A stretch of 64,000 nucleotides of DNA. Origin: Paragonimus skrjabini miyazakii. Lineage: Eukaryota > Platyhelminthes > Trematoda > Plagiorchiida > Troglotrematidae. The translations under genes were made by a program, and so were the position numbers. Numbering within the stretch: the stretch's first letter is position 1; each line of letters opens with the position of its first letter. The notes beneath the pieces are model-generated. The model did not search any database, was not told where the DNA came from, and saw only the letters and a list, made by a program, of their open reading frames with translations. Shown here piece by piece: positions 13,301 to 26,399 of the stretch. The stretch lies in the NCBI GenBank assembly GCA_014338405.1, contig JTDE01000431.1, positions 169,003-233,002 on the forward strand, in the 5' to 3' direction.

Positions 13301-16300
13301 ACCACCTAATGCCCTCAACATTTTTAGACGAACAACGCCAAGCCCTTGCCGACTACATCCCGTTAAGATCAAAATTACATGCATAGCGTTTTCGCACCAT
13401 TACTTTGTCAGTATGACACTCACTAGCTAGCACCCAACTACTATACTCAACAGCACTCTAATTTATACAGCGGGCATAAATCCCTCAGATATAGGACCTA
13501 TCCGTTCAGCAATTATGAGTTACTACGGCAGCGTAGATTAACATGTTTAGATACCCTGAGAAACGCAGTATATAATGCCTATTTCAGTCACATTATTAGT
13601 GAAGGAAAATTGTGAAATTCGGTCAATTTATCACGTTTGTTAGGCATCTCTCAAACGTGAAATGAATATTTCGGAAAAACATTGAATAACCGCGTTATTG
13701 GCGGGGACGCGCCTGTTGAGGAAAATGTAATCACGGGCGAATATAACAAGTGTCACTGAGTGATAGGACACATTGCGGAATTATCGGAGAAGAACGACTT
13801 CATGAACGGAAATTGTTTAACGAGCACGGGAATATTTTGTGGGAACCACGTTTCTTCTTCCTCACATTGATCGTGAAGTTCATTCCGAAAGAAACGCAGT
13901 AAACATATCTATGACAAGCGTCTCGCCGCCTTTGAATATAAGGTTGTCAGACTTGAGAACAGTGTTAGTCACGGTGTAAAGATTCTGACTTGGTAATGGA
14001 GGTTTTCTCTGTAAGTTTATTAATTTTGACACAGTTGCATTTTTCTGTCATTTGCGCCTCGTATGAGTGTTAGAGTTATGATTGGTATCATATCAGCATT
14101 TGAGCTCATCTGTTGACTTGAGGCTCACTTTCGGGCAACAGTCTTTTAAGCATTATGCTGGATTGGAGTTGTATCACTGTGAAGTGTCGGCGAATAAAAA
14201 TCATGGATGATTATGAATGCTACGGAGCATCACGTGTCTGAGGTTAATTCTGCCCAGTTTGTTATAATCGTCCATGCCGAAGAAATCGCTATGAGGGCTG
14301 GACGATTAAGAGGTTACAAAAAATGATCACTGAGAGCCCATTACACAAAATGCTGATGTATATTTTAATGCGAGGTCTTGTACTGGTGGGTGTACAAGTT
14401 TGAAGATGAGGTATCTAGGGCTGCTTGTTCCAAGATCGACACTGCAGTTTGACAAAAGCATTCAATTCAAAATTTCCATCTGAGTTGTTCGATCGATGTT
14501 TCAGAATTCTTCACACTGAAGACGCTGCACGCAGTTTGTAGACTGATCGAAATAGTAAATAAGGTCGCATAATTTCACCTTCCCGCGCGGCATGTAATAG
14601 TACATTGATCATTCCAAGGAGTAATTTTGATGGGTCCGCCTCAGTAACTTTGTACTGTAGTCGGTATTGTGAGTGGTACTGGAAAAACAGGTAAGTTTGC
14701 GTCAGTTAGTAAGAACTGTGGTACTTTCAAACTTGCTTGCCTGTGGATTCATCCGGTTTCTCGATGGCTCACGATCAAACAGATTTCAAACCAATCGAAC
14801 TCAAGCTATTTGACTGCTTGTCAAATCATTTTACGATGGACGACCTTGTAAGATTTTATCTTCTATGTGTGAACGATAGCCAAAAAGACCCTAGAGATTA
14901 TTCAGCACAATGGTAAAAATGGAGAAGAATGGCAAAAACTAGTTTCGGGCTGCGGTTAATAACACGAAAGTAAGAAAGTCTTTTTGATTGGCATCCATTT
15001 CACACAGAATTTACAAAATCTGAGTTGGGTTGGCCAGGCAAATTCACATAAATATATGTTCGAAATGATTATCACAACGCAGGATGTTTCAAGTCCTTAG
15101 AAAATAATTGTAACCTATGTAACTGACAGTTTTCAATATACTATCACAACTAAATAAGGAATACTGTGGTGTTCTGCCTGAATATGCTTCAGGAAAAGGC
15201 TGAGACTGGCTGTCACGTCAATATTTTCACACACGCCATACTGTTTTTGGTAAGTAGGGGAACAGAACCATCCGACTTCTGGGTATCACCTCATCCACTG
15301 TGATACGTTTGCCTGTTTTCTGTCTGTTGTGTATTCCTTAGTATACAATTTAGTGCACTTCTCACTTCTTTGTCTGACGCAGAGGTCCAATACGGTCATT
15401 CTATGATTATCTGAAATGTGGAAACTTAAGCAAAACTTACTCGAGGATGACTTGAGAACTCCTGTTCTATTCACCATCCCAAATTTTAGCATCGCCAGGC
15501 ACACGTTACATGCCGGTCGGGATCAGGTTGTTATTTATATTAAATATCTGAATACTTACTGCCGAAAAAATCCTTAGATAACTGCAGTGTCAATTAGATT
15601 CTGCTTCAAAATCACCGAATTACCCCCAACATTTCCAGGCCCGAAAGCTGCCTGATGGAGAACGGATGAATTTGCTAGTTTTCAGACGGAAGAGGTTACG
15701 ACAAACACTCCCTCAAGGACCTCGATCAATAAATGTTCTAATGAATGTTCGTAGGGATTTTATCCGGTTTGTCATCAGGGGAAAATTAATGTCAAACCAC
15801 CTAAACTCTCTACTGCCATTGGTTAAAAATCTGGTGAAGATGAATTAGCAAGCATTCGGTATCGCATTGCTTGGTGGTATGAACGTCCTATGATGAGGCT
15901 AGCTCTGTGTATCACACTGAAATCTGGGATAAACGTTCAGAACTAAGTTATTCGCTGCAATGTATTCTTCAAAGCCGGCTTGAGCACAATCTAGCCCGGG
16001 GACTTCACGGTCACGGGCTTCGGAAAAACCGTTCATCCAACGGAAACAACAGTTGGGCCGCCATAAGACACACCAGACCAAGTAAATCTTGTGGTCGTGT
16101 TTTTATTCCCTCCCACACGGAAGTTTTTCGATGAAAGAACCTAAGCGATTGTAGCTTCTGCTGACATGCGAATCGCAGAGAGCATGAGATCCGTATTTAT
16201 AACAATTGATTTGTCAAGTGTGAACTTTCAACCACAATCGCTCACCAGTAATACTGAGATTACCCGATCGCCTCGTTAGGAGGTACTGTAATTGACTGGC

Positions 16301-16378
16301 CAACTGCGATCAATTTCCCCAGGATAAGAAGTTTTATAAAGCCAGTCTCAGAAGCCCCTAAACTTGCTGAGGCATGTT
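10330..16378. other. Noncoding or unassigned stretch
   Basis: No supported gene was seen. Overlapping frames between 12376 and 13013 (both strands) and at 15286-15504, 15666-15848 and 15899-16134 were read and not assigned. A stretch near 13.45-13.57 kb (+) is faintly reminiscent of the extreme C-terminus of LINE reverse transcriptases, but too weak to call. Confidence 0.4.
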
Positions 16379-16609
16379 TTACTCACAGGAAACTGGAAAA
16401 GCCATCATCGTAATCTCGACAAACGTAATTATCAGGACAGTTATTACATCATCGTTCGAAACGATGGGACAACCTGAGCAATATTCACAAGTGAATACGG
16501 CTGAGCACTTGTGTTTAATAATTTGTTCGTGTCTCAGGTGACGGTCAACTTGGCTGCTCCACAAAATCGTGACTTCAGTTCGTGTCCCATTAGTCCAAGA
16601 GGGAGGCAA
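16379..16609 (-). CDS. Candidate exon with a cysteine cluster, unknown protein
   Basis: The reading frame runs on the - strand from about 16615 to a stop at 16379. It includes a cysteine cluster spaced C-x5-C-x2-C-x2-C, within KCSAVFTCEYCSGC, followed by a hydrophobic stretch around VLIITFVEI. A donor-like GTGAGT overlaps the end (after TTTCCT), so the frame may continue in another exon rather than stop. No acceptor could be chosen with confidence upstream. It lies just before a gypsy RT relic on the other strand and could be unrelated or chance. I do not recognise the family. The cysteine spacing could suggest a small metal-binding or disulfide-rich segment, but that is speculation. Confidence 0.2.
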   Translation of the reverse strand: MPPSWTNGTRTEVTILWSSQVDRHLRHEQIIKHKCSAVFTCEYCSGCPIVSNDDVITVLIITFVEITMMAFPVSCE

Positions 16610-16859
16610 TACACGTGAGCATCAACAAAAACAAAGCACAAATCTATTGCTATTTTAATCAGACTGAAAAAACGTCAATTTGCATATGTAAGTTTTAATC
16701 GACCGTGAAAAATGCTCGAATAATTTCAACAGAAACCACCTACTGCTTTCCCGAAACCCTAGTTAAAAGTTGGCTATACGTGTTTCCCTCGGGCGATAAC
16801 TAAACGAAACAGATCTATTGAAGTAGAAAACTGTTGCTCCAAATAAATTACCACTTAAC

Positions 16860-17540
16860 AGAGTACCTGCAGGGTGAAGTACGTAAGAGAGCTGATGGCA
16901 TGCAGCGATGTGACCTAATTCATCCGTCCGGTTTTCCGTAGGTCTTCCAATTAATGAAGGCCAGAAAAGGGGCTGTGTCCGCGACTTTCATACGGAATAC
17001 TGAAACGTCTGAAAAGGTTTCCTTCCGGTGCCAAAAGTAAAAAACTATTTGGATGAGGTGTGGAAAACCACCTCTTTCAGCACGCTACACCTAGCGTCAG
17101 GTTACTGGTAAGTGAACACCGAAGATGGCGACTTGTTCAAGTCGGTCAGTACGGTACCATCGGGACCACACTGTTTTAAACATGCCGATAACATTCCAAC
17201 GCAAAAAGCATTTTGTTACCTTTTCTTAAACCTTGATTTGTATTTATGAATGACCTTTGAGTTCGCAAAAAATCCGAACAAGAGCGTATGAGCAATTTAA
17301 CATTACTGGTGATCCCTTGGATGAAGTTGTTTTCCAACTAAATTCATCAGAGTGTCACATATAACTCAGAGAAGTCCCAAGACCAGTGTTGGCTTGCGCA
17401 GATTCGAGGATGGTGGAGCAGTCTCAGCCATGACAGACAACAGAAAATCTCAATGAGTTCAGAAATGTCCTTGGATTCTCGAAATGTAATCGTCGCTTCA
17501 GTGCTGGCTCCATTCGTATATCTACCTCTCCAATTGTTAT
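16860..17540 (+). pseudogene. Ty3/gypsy LTR-retrotransposon RT relic
   Basis: Translating across frame changes gives the successive blocks of a Ty3/gypsy reverse transcriptase in the correct order. About 16875-17030 resembles the N-terminal segment (EVRK...DLIHPSGFP). KNYLDEV and FSTLHLASGYW lie at about 17038-17108, matching the family block that ends DLxSGYWQ. MPITFQRKKHFVTF at 17181-17222 matches the PFGL/ATFQR block. VLGFSKCNRRFSAGS at 17467-17511 matches the FLGLxxYYRRF block. In-frame stops occur, for example straight after SGYW, and the catalytic YLDD region is not recognisable. No LTRs, integrase or gag were found, so this is an old, inactive fragment. Confidence 0.75.
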
Positions 17541-20500
17541 AAGACAAAGTGAGCAGGAGTTAGTATAAACATTAGAAAGACGGTCAGGTTTCCAATTCTT
17601 CAAACAAATTCCTGTTCATGGTGGGAGTTTCTTCCGCACACCGCCGTAGATGAAAGCGCAGACGGAGAACTTACTTCCTAACGAGGACAAAACATTGGGT
17701 AACGGGTGGTAGCTTGCAATAGCCAGTAGTCAAAGTCCGAAAACATTATTACAAAACTGTAAGGCAAAAACTAGCCATAACACTTCTCGTGCGACATCCT
17801 TCCAGCTACCTTCCGATTAAAACATTTGTCCTGCCTCTAACCATCTCTGCTCTATGACATTGTTGTTAATGCCTTTCAAGTTTTGTACCGTTTGGAAGAG
17901 AGGATTGATTAAGAGTGCAAGCGTTACCTCCAGTTAATTGTGAGTAGGAGTTTTTACCTGCGATAAGTAATTACATCAGGAAATCATCATTGCAATGTAG
18001 TCTAATTGCAGTGGTTTCCAATAAAAAGCCATTTCTTAAGAGGAGGTTTACATAATGGTTTATTTTAAAAAGTCTAGTTTGGACTAGTAGAAAACAAAAG
18101 TAAAGCGGAAGCACCTTTTTCTTTGTATTTTTAATAGGGTGATCACTTTAATGTACAAAAATGAGACTTTCTAATAGTAAAAGTGGGTGTATTTATTTAG
18201 TGCAACATACACAACATTTTGTATATTCCTTGAGAGGAAGAATAAAGTTAACGGCTATCAGTTATAGTGTAACTCACTTCATATCCCTATTGAACCGAAT
18301 GCATACTCTAAGCATAAAAAATATTAAGCATTCAGGGAAACTTTATGAACAATTCATTTGAAGTGAAGCGTATCCATGCTAGTCAAGCAATCTAAGCAAC
18401 AAGTTTTGATATCATGGAAATGAAATCGTCATTATAAACAAGCCCATGCTACATTAGCATAATTGTCAACAAAGTGAACGGGACTATCGCAAATATTTGG
18501 CTTTAGGTCGTCGGGAAATGATCATTTTATGCAGAATGTCATCAAAATCTGATATTGATTTATTTGGACTAACATTTCGAAACAAGCTAGTACAGAATCT
18601 CCCCTACCAACATCCGATGTTAATACGCAAACGCGAATTCAACTCTTATCCAATCGTTTACAAACATGCATCTGTTAACCATAGAATATTCCGTTCACAC
18701 TTTTATGAAAAGTATAAAGAATGGTAGGTGATCACATGCACACCTCTTTAGAATATAAACATTCGTTTACGCAAGCGGATACATGAATCAATTCCCAAAA
18801 TTGTTCAAAGCTGCGATCAGCTCGATTGTTTACACATAATCACTGCCAGAACGTGGTAGGTCGGATATACTAGAAGTTCAGTGAAATATTCTCACGATTC
18901 TGATTGACCCGAATTCATATACATGTAGATCACGTGAACATTGACACCAGTAGGCCGATTGACGGCACTTGTAAACAGCATTAAAATGTGAATCAGGATA
19001 TTTGGTTGCGACATCAAGTTACGTCAACTAGTTAATTCCAAATTAGGGAAAGGTTGGTGTCCACCAACTCATCATCCAAATAAAATTTCATTTCTCGGAA
19101 TACATTACGTTGTTTACGGCGAATGTTTTCACGCATATAACTTGATAATTGGTATGAAGTAAGACGAAAACTTACAGTTCTAACCAGATGAGGAGAGGAA
19201 ATATTTGTTTTTCGCATTATTACCGACTTTGAGTTTAAAACCAATAGTTAACTCACAGATTAGTTAAAATAACAAATTCTCATCAGCCAACTTATTTATT
19301 CACGAAGTTGTTGTAAGCTGGAGCACAAGTAGTGATTATATTTCCATATCTTCGCTTAGTGTTTCGATAAATATTCTTGTTTAAAAGAAGTGCACGGTTC
19401 CTAACAGTCTCATTCTTACAGTATAACGTTTATTCTGTGTGTATAACTTTCAGCAGGATTGCACGTCATGTGTCGCAATAAAACCGTTTTTGTTGGCATC
19501 CTACTTGCAAGCTGCGTTTCACAACTCCTTTCGTTTGTTTACTATATAGTCAATCTTAATCAGTCCCCGTGATGGATAGATTTGTAAACACCGACTAATA
19601 TATTCACCTGTACTCACACCGGTGCAATTGGATGTTTTAACATGGAAGAAACGAAGTATTGGATTAAGGAGAAATACAGAATCTGTGCTATATTAAATGT
19701 TTGGAAGTTTTAGATTATCACCAAATGAACATAACTTTTTGGTCACAGTTCTTAGATAACTACCTACGCTTAATTGATTGCTTTAAATTGTGTTATCTCA
19801 TAATTTTTTTAAAAGACTCCATCTTCGTTAAACAGGTTACTTAAACAAACTACGCTTTGTGGTCACTTTCACCGTTCAGTGGATGCTAGTCATTTCAATC
19901 ACACAGTTCACAGGCTCTTTCAATTCTGAAATACACGACAAATGCGGTTCGCAAGTGAGATACTCTTATGAAAGTGTAATAATGCAATTACAAGTGGAGC
20001 CTAAAATTTATTGAATGCATTGTTCACGAAAAATGATGAACTACGTTACCGAGATAGCAAACTTGTGCTGGAACAATATTCCAAAATGTACCTTACCTAT
20101 TTCCACGCCGTCATAACTTCTTTCAGTCTTGATGGTGTTCTAACGTTTTGTACTCGAAATAGCGTTATTTGAAGTGTGTTTAATTACAAGGTGGTATTGC
20201 AAAGGCCATCCCAACTTACTGTTGGGATTAGAATAACCACAGATTCAGCTTTTCCTATGGATAACCTTGAAAACAGTATCTGAATCACATGAGCTACAAA
20301 ACAACATACAGTTGAGTCAAGCCGAACTAGTCATTGATATTTAGGTGATCGAATGTACGGCTGATAAAACTGGTGTTCTCAATTAAGGTGGGTGTTGTTT
20401 GATCAACCGAAGTTAGTTGCATTTGTCCGGGAAGATTAAATCGTTACTACGTCAAATGTAGGTGAAATTGTAGTTATGCTTTTTACTATTTTTACTGTTT

Positions 20501-21620
20501 ACATGAATCCCATTTCTTCAACGAACTTTGGACTTACTGATTCTGCCGGTAATCTTCAATGTGAATATTTTGTCGAAGTCTGTCTGTTTTCAATTGGCTT
20601 GAAACTTGTTACAGCTTAATTTCTGATACTTCCCACGCTTCCATTTTTGTTAGTGGACTAGAAAAAATACTCTATGAGACTCCTGTATCGAATATGGAAA
20701 GTAACAAGTAGGCAGAAATATTGTTTTTCCGTAAGCTGTCTTTTGGTCACTAGATGTCCCAATGAAACTCTCTGTACCTTGAACGACTTGATTGCTGTAA
20801 TTGTGTTAGTAATTTTTCCATGTGTTAAAAATGCTTCGTAATTTTTTCCTGTGAAAACGCCGTTGATGGAGCCATATTTACTAGTAATTTCTATCAAATC
20901 CGCTTCACAGAAATTTGCAATAATTTAATAGAAAAAACAGAATTTACGCCTGGAGAAAAACATTTATTTTGCAAACTATGTAAAACGAAAAGCGCGGTTA
21001 ACACTGCACTTAACGGAAAACAGTTGTTATAACAAGAAAATAAAAAAGGATAATAAAGCGCTAGATTTATCTGACACTGTATCTTAAACGTCACATAACA
21101 TCCCACGTGGTTACTTTCAATGAGATGAACCTCAAAAATTACATCATGAACTATGCCCAAACCCGGTGTTCAACACTTCCGTTTCATGTTTTCATGCTGA
21201 AATCTGTCAGACTAGGATTATCCACCGAAAAATTACATTGACACAAGAAGCCACCACATAGTATTGCAAGTATTACGTCGAACTGAAAAATTCGACTGGT
21301 AAATTTTTTTTGGTGAGTGCACTTTATTAATCTAATCAAATGGTTTGCATATAAAAGAAGGTTCACCTAAAGTGGGACAACAAGATCGACGTTTTAGTAA
21401 ACAGAGATGAAACAAACCACTTGATTGACCCACACTTTATTGTACTACAGGTTTCTTCGGAGACAGCCTAACCCTTTTTTAATGAACTGGAAAAACCAGC
21501 CAAATTTGTTTTTGTGCGCACGAGAGTCTAAGTTCTTCCCAATATATATTACACCTACATGACACTTAACTGTCATTGGTGAATGAAAATAAATACTGAG
21601 AAAGGGTGTCTGTCCTTTTT
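17541..21620. other. Noncoding or unassigned stretch
   Basis: I found no recognisable RNase H or integrase continuation of the upstream gypsy relic. Frames at 18161-18361, 18497-18727 (+) and 19032-19244 (-) are unassigned. A small perfect hairpin, ATCCCAAC / GTTGGGAT with a five-base loop, lies at 20208-20228. Confidence 0.4.
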
Positions 21621-21625
21621 AACTT

Positions 21626-21770
21626 GAGGTAGTCCAAGTTGGTTAACGCTACCCGTTTCTCCATTGAGTCAGTTTTACTGGGTTTTGACTCACACCTGCT
21701 TTTGTTCCTAACTTTCCCAACGCTGTTGGGATCCATTACATTGAAACAACACAGTCTCCACCTCCCACGT
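21626..21770 (+). mobile_element. tRNA-derived SINE, decayed hammerhead region
   Basis: The head has a good box-A-like sequence, TAGTCCAAGTTGGTTAACGC, at about 21630-21650, and a box-B-like GGGTTTTGACTCAC at about 21680-21693, spaced as in tRNA genes. About 30 bases later CTGTTGGGATCC (21723 on) and GAAAC (about 21743) occupy the places of the hammerhead CUGANGA-stem II-GAAAC block. The first core element is mutated, so cleavage activity is not expected. Its architecture matches the element at 6262-6420, and both probably belong to one superfamily. The 3' limit is uncertain. Confidence 0.45.
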
Positions 21771-24700
21771 ATTATAGTGGGCAGTTAACGCAGATAAATG
21801 GCATATTTCCTACATCGTCTGGACTTCAAGTTGAAAAACACAACAATCAAATAGAACGCTCTTGAAAATATTTCGTTTCGCTTGTTGTGATTGTGTCACC
21901 CAATTTACTGAACGAACGCTTTGGATGGCTTTGGGCATGCCAGATTCTATTTTCGTCTACGTCAGCCCACATTTTCTTTCAGTGGTTTTTCTACTTTAAT
22001 ATTGTACTCGTTATCACAATAATAATGGAGGTGGTAAAAATTGTACTTAAATGAGTGTCGACAGAAACTCTTTCTACCATGCCAAGTAAAAATGTTAACT
22101 CAGGAACACTGTGCTATTGTGATGAACGCTTGTCCTCTGTAATTTACGTGCTCAGGGTAAAAATGATAGAGTTCTGAGTAGACTTACCAAAAAGAAACTC
22201 AACGTTCAAAAGTTATTTTCAAAAATATTGTTTGGTTTTACAACAACCTTTAAATTACTTTAACTAGAGTTTATGGATCTTTTGATCTCCTGAGGAAATC
22301 ACTCGCGTATTTCCTTATTTCGTAATCAAAAACATATTGATATGGCTCATTTCAAAGTAATATATTTGACTTCGGTTTATTTTTCTCAGGATTCATCACC
22401 AGCGCATATTTATCTTCGGATCGGCCTTTTTATTTTGACCATTGTGATGTTTGGTTATTTGTCAACCATTACTTAAGTGAACTCAAAAAGCAGGCCGTCA
22501 TATAAAACGTTCATCAACCATCACGTGTCGTTATGCTCAATAATCTGTTCAAGTTCAAGTAAAGTGAAACTGGAAGATTGTTCGTTGTATGACAGAAGTT
22601 AACTTACAAGAGTCTGAAATACATAAAGTTGTGCACGTGGAAACCAAGTACACTCATTTTAATTGTTTTTGTTTTTGTTTATTCCACTAGTTATAACAAA
22701 CTGAAATTCTATTGACTTTTCGGTTAAAGTGATTAGGTAAATCATGAGGTATAAATTGAGGCAAGTTAACTTAGCACGTAATCATCAGTCATGAGCGTAT
22801 GAATGACATAAATACAAAACTGGAGATCCTAAACAAATTAAAAGAATTTCAAAAACGTTTTATTTGTTATATTTTTTCTGTGAAGAAAATTGCACTCTTG
22901 AACCCTTAGATTATACTGTGTTTTAATAAAATCGCAGAACAAAAACAGTATATTGTGTCAGCTTCATATACTTCATAAAGTGCACATGAACGGTCACCAA
23001 TACGAATGCCGTTTGACAGGGATTTGATAGGAAAAGCCAACTGCAATTTGCAACTCTAGCAGATATTTCTACAGAATATTTTCCACGTTAACAATTACAT
23101 GGAACAGCTTAGATTAATCTTAAGCAAATTAACCCTTGCAACTACAGTACCTTTGATTGTGTCTAAGGGGATCAACCGCATCAATTCTGTCTTCATAGGT
23201 GTTATGTACGTCAGCAGGGCTAATCATATCCGCCATCACTTCGCCATATCATCATATCATCATATTCGCCACATTGAAACGTGGTCTTCATCGTAACACA
23301 ACCACTCACGATAACACAATCTATTAGACTGCTAAGTCTGCAATCGAAACGGGAGCTTCTGTGTTCGTCATCAAATATACGCCCTTTTCGATGAATTCAG
23401 TAAAACACATATGTTGATCAAATAGTACCTTTACACCCAGGACTAAGAGAGACAGGTCCAAATGCTTAACGGAATCATTAAAGCAGCCGCTATGCAGTTG
23501 CAATTGGGAATTATACTACTTGACGCCATCTACTGCATGGCAATTAATGACAGTTTGCGCGTGTTCGTGGTATTTCTGAGTATGGAAAAACTACACTTTT
23601 TCAAACGAGACGGAACCCTGTTGATTTGCCAGAAGCAGCCGGTTTGAATTACCAAATAAAATAATATTCAATCGTCGTAGTCTGTGAGCTTGGTTGCAAA
23701 CACCCTAAAAAATCGATAGCAACCTCTAGGGATATTTTAAAAGACTGTCAATTTTAGTCTTAGATCAGTTACGTGGTAACGGTAGATAGAAACATATATT
23801 GAAAGAATTCCCGAAATATGTCTTGATCTTCTGACTGCTACGTTTAAACTTCTCGCATGGACCGTTTCGTTTACATTCTCTTTAACGCGCCTGTTAAATG
23901 CTTACAGACTTTTCAAAAACAGTCCGTGGATATCATCATCGATTGTAATTGGAAGTTGTACAATAAATTTATATTAATGCATTTTGGAATGCATATTGTG
24001 CTAATGAATAAAATTTGTGCGATGTCCGTAGACAGATTTCCGGAAACATCTTTCTGTTCTCACGCTCACTCTTGTTGTTAAATTTGCTGACAAAATAGAA
24101 TTGTTAAGTGGTGTTAAGAACACAGCGATCATCTTCTGCCAAAACAGTGAGCTTAAATCTCACTAATGGATTATTAGAATTTCAACGCTAATGAGGAAAG
24201 GTATACGATAAAACTGGCAGGAAATATAATGGCGATGTTGTGGCCAAACCGCCTCCTTGCTAATCCCATTCTGATTGCCTACGCATGCAATCTTTCGTCT
24301 ACCGTTCGGTTCTTAGCAATGACAAAATTGCAAAGAAGCGTTCGTCAAATATTCTAGAACACAACGTGAAATCTTTTGAGATTGAACACTATTAAAGAAA
24401 GAAAGTGATTGTGAGAAGATAAAACAATCTAGAGTGTTTTAAAAGAAAGAGAATTTTAGCTTTAATTCTTGTAATAATCATGATAAAACCAGATGTTCGA
24501 ATTTGAAGACTGACACACCGTTTGTCTCAGTAATAAATAACATACAAGTAACGCAACCGGCTAATGTTTAAGTAATCAGCTTACTACGAATAAAGTGTCT
24601 AGAACAATGAATAACCTATTATTCTTATGGTCCTCATGATACATTGAGCACAGATTTAACATTTACAGTCACGTTCTGTAAATTACAACGTCAGGCTTCT

Positions 24701-24849
24701 ATTTAGGTTGTTGAACTTTCAGCGGTAAATTGAAATTTAAAGGGTACAGCGACGTGACTGCTAAACAGACACCGATATCATTATGATCCATGTCTGTTTG
24801 TCGTTTTACCAGGACACACAGAAACTGATACGGACTCTGTTCATCGAAC
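21771..24849. other. Noncoding or unassigned stretch
   Basis: No gene was supported. Short frames at 23099-23296, 23462-23647 and 23857-24081 (+) show no motif. A short ATCATATC repetition is at about 23245-23265. Confidence 0.4.
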
Positions 24850-24955
24850 GCTTCGTAGCTCAGCTGGCAGAGCATTTGCTGTGTTTGGGCATGTCGTTTC
24901 TGTCGCCGTCTCGAATCCAGCTCAAATCCAGTCTTCGCAATTGGATCCCTTTTGA
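24850..24955 (+). mobile_element. tRNA-headed SINE, copy 1
   Basis: The head contains the box-A-like CGTAGCTCAGCTGGCAGAGC followed by a box-B-like TCTCGAATCCAGC, then the family-specific tail CAAATCCAGTCTTCGCAATT and GGATCCCTTTTGA. The same head and tail recur at 29611, 52957, 53085 and 63444, which defines a family. The box B of this copy is mutated from GGTTCGAATCC. The open frame across it (24783-24977) is incidental. Confidence 0.8.
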
Positions 24956-26399
24956 ATTATTAAATCTGCTAAACTAATCATCAGAATTTGAGCTTGTTAG
25001 ATTCGACATACGTGTACTCTGTGTTTGAATGTGCAATTCGTTGTTACTGTACAGATGGCTTAGTTATTTTGGCCCGGAAGAATGCAGTGTCCCTGATAAC
25101 TAGTAAGTAGGCAAATCGCTGATCGAGTGTGTGATGGATTTTCCATGAAATTTTAGCTGATGATTAATGTTAATTCACCATTATGTTCATTTAAAAAGGT
25201 AGAGAATTCATGACATGAGACATGTAGGTTTAAAGATGAAGTGAGATACCTGCAAACAATCGAAGTTTTACTTCGTTTACGACTTATATAATATACAACT
25301 AAAAATAAGGCTTGTTACACCTGATTGTTTGTGAATTCAAATGATCCCTCAAAACTCCGGAGGGTATAAGCGGTTATGATACAGTGGATATTAATTGTTA
25401 AACTAGAACGGTTTCCAAATAAACCTTAGAGGATAACGTTGAAGTATATTGTTTTCACTCTATGCATAGACACTCCAACATTTTATACACAGTTGATGGA
25501 TTCATCCGTATACAAAAAATCGATAATCTAAGCAGTATTGCTAACCGTGAAACATATAATACATCTGTTTTTATGTTCGTTCAGTCTTATCCTGAGTTGA
25601 AAAACTATTACACTTGGATATTTTAACTGAAGCAGAAGCACGAAAGAAAAATGTCGACAAATAAACTTTTTAGAGAAAACACGATCTTCGTTTCGTGAAT
25701 TCGGACGATAAACTCGCGTTGATACAGATGAGACGTTGACAGAGAAAACAACGGCATTCCTGCACTAAACACTTATCCCATAAACTGCATGCGATACCCA
25801 GTGAAACTATTTGGGCTAAATCAGTAGCAGATACGAAAGTCTACTTTTTTACTGTACGATGACCCGACTGCCACTGTTTAAACTCTACGTTTATGTGCCT
25901 CCATTAAGGTTTTATCATCGGATTGTATAACCATAACTTTATAGGTTCATCTTTTGGTACAAGAGTGTGTAGGGCGTTTGCTTCCCCGTTATTGTCTCTC
26001 CGTGTTGGCCAACTAAAAATCGTAGAAGCAAAGAAAAAGTAAATAGAAATAAGTCGATAGGGAACTTCGAAGAAGTTGGCTTGAAAGCATACCACCACTG
26101 AGGAATGATCGCACTAAAGCAACATTCCGCATTAACTGATCTGTGAGATTGGACTAGTACGGAGGTTAGGAAACTTGTTGTATGTGCTGTTTTTCACGTA
26201 CTGACAAATTGAGTAACACTTTAAAAATCTCAATGGACTCAGCAGTGACTACAGAGTTGGGCGACTTGCTTCTGTGTACATAAACCTTATCTGCGAAAGA
26301 GTTCATTGTGCAAAGTAGCCCGAGCATTCTATAATCCAACTAACTGGATTAGTGGGAGATGTTTCAGTGGATTACCCGGAATGTACAGCATCTTGTAGG
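24956..26399. other. Noncoding or unassigned stretch
   Basis: No gene or recognisable element was seen. The short - strand frame at 25904-26098 lacks motifs. Confidence 0.4.

Noticed and set aside
13440..13575. LINE C-terminus-like run (NYELLRQRRL)
   Set aside because: Too short and without neighbouring RT blocks.
17330..17350. Minus-strand CTGATGA near GAAA
   Set aside because: No stem II complementarity, and it lies within the gypsy RT relic.
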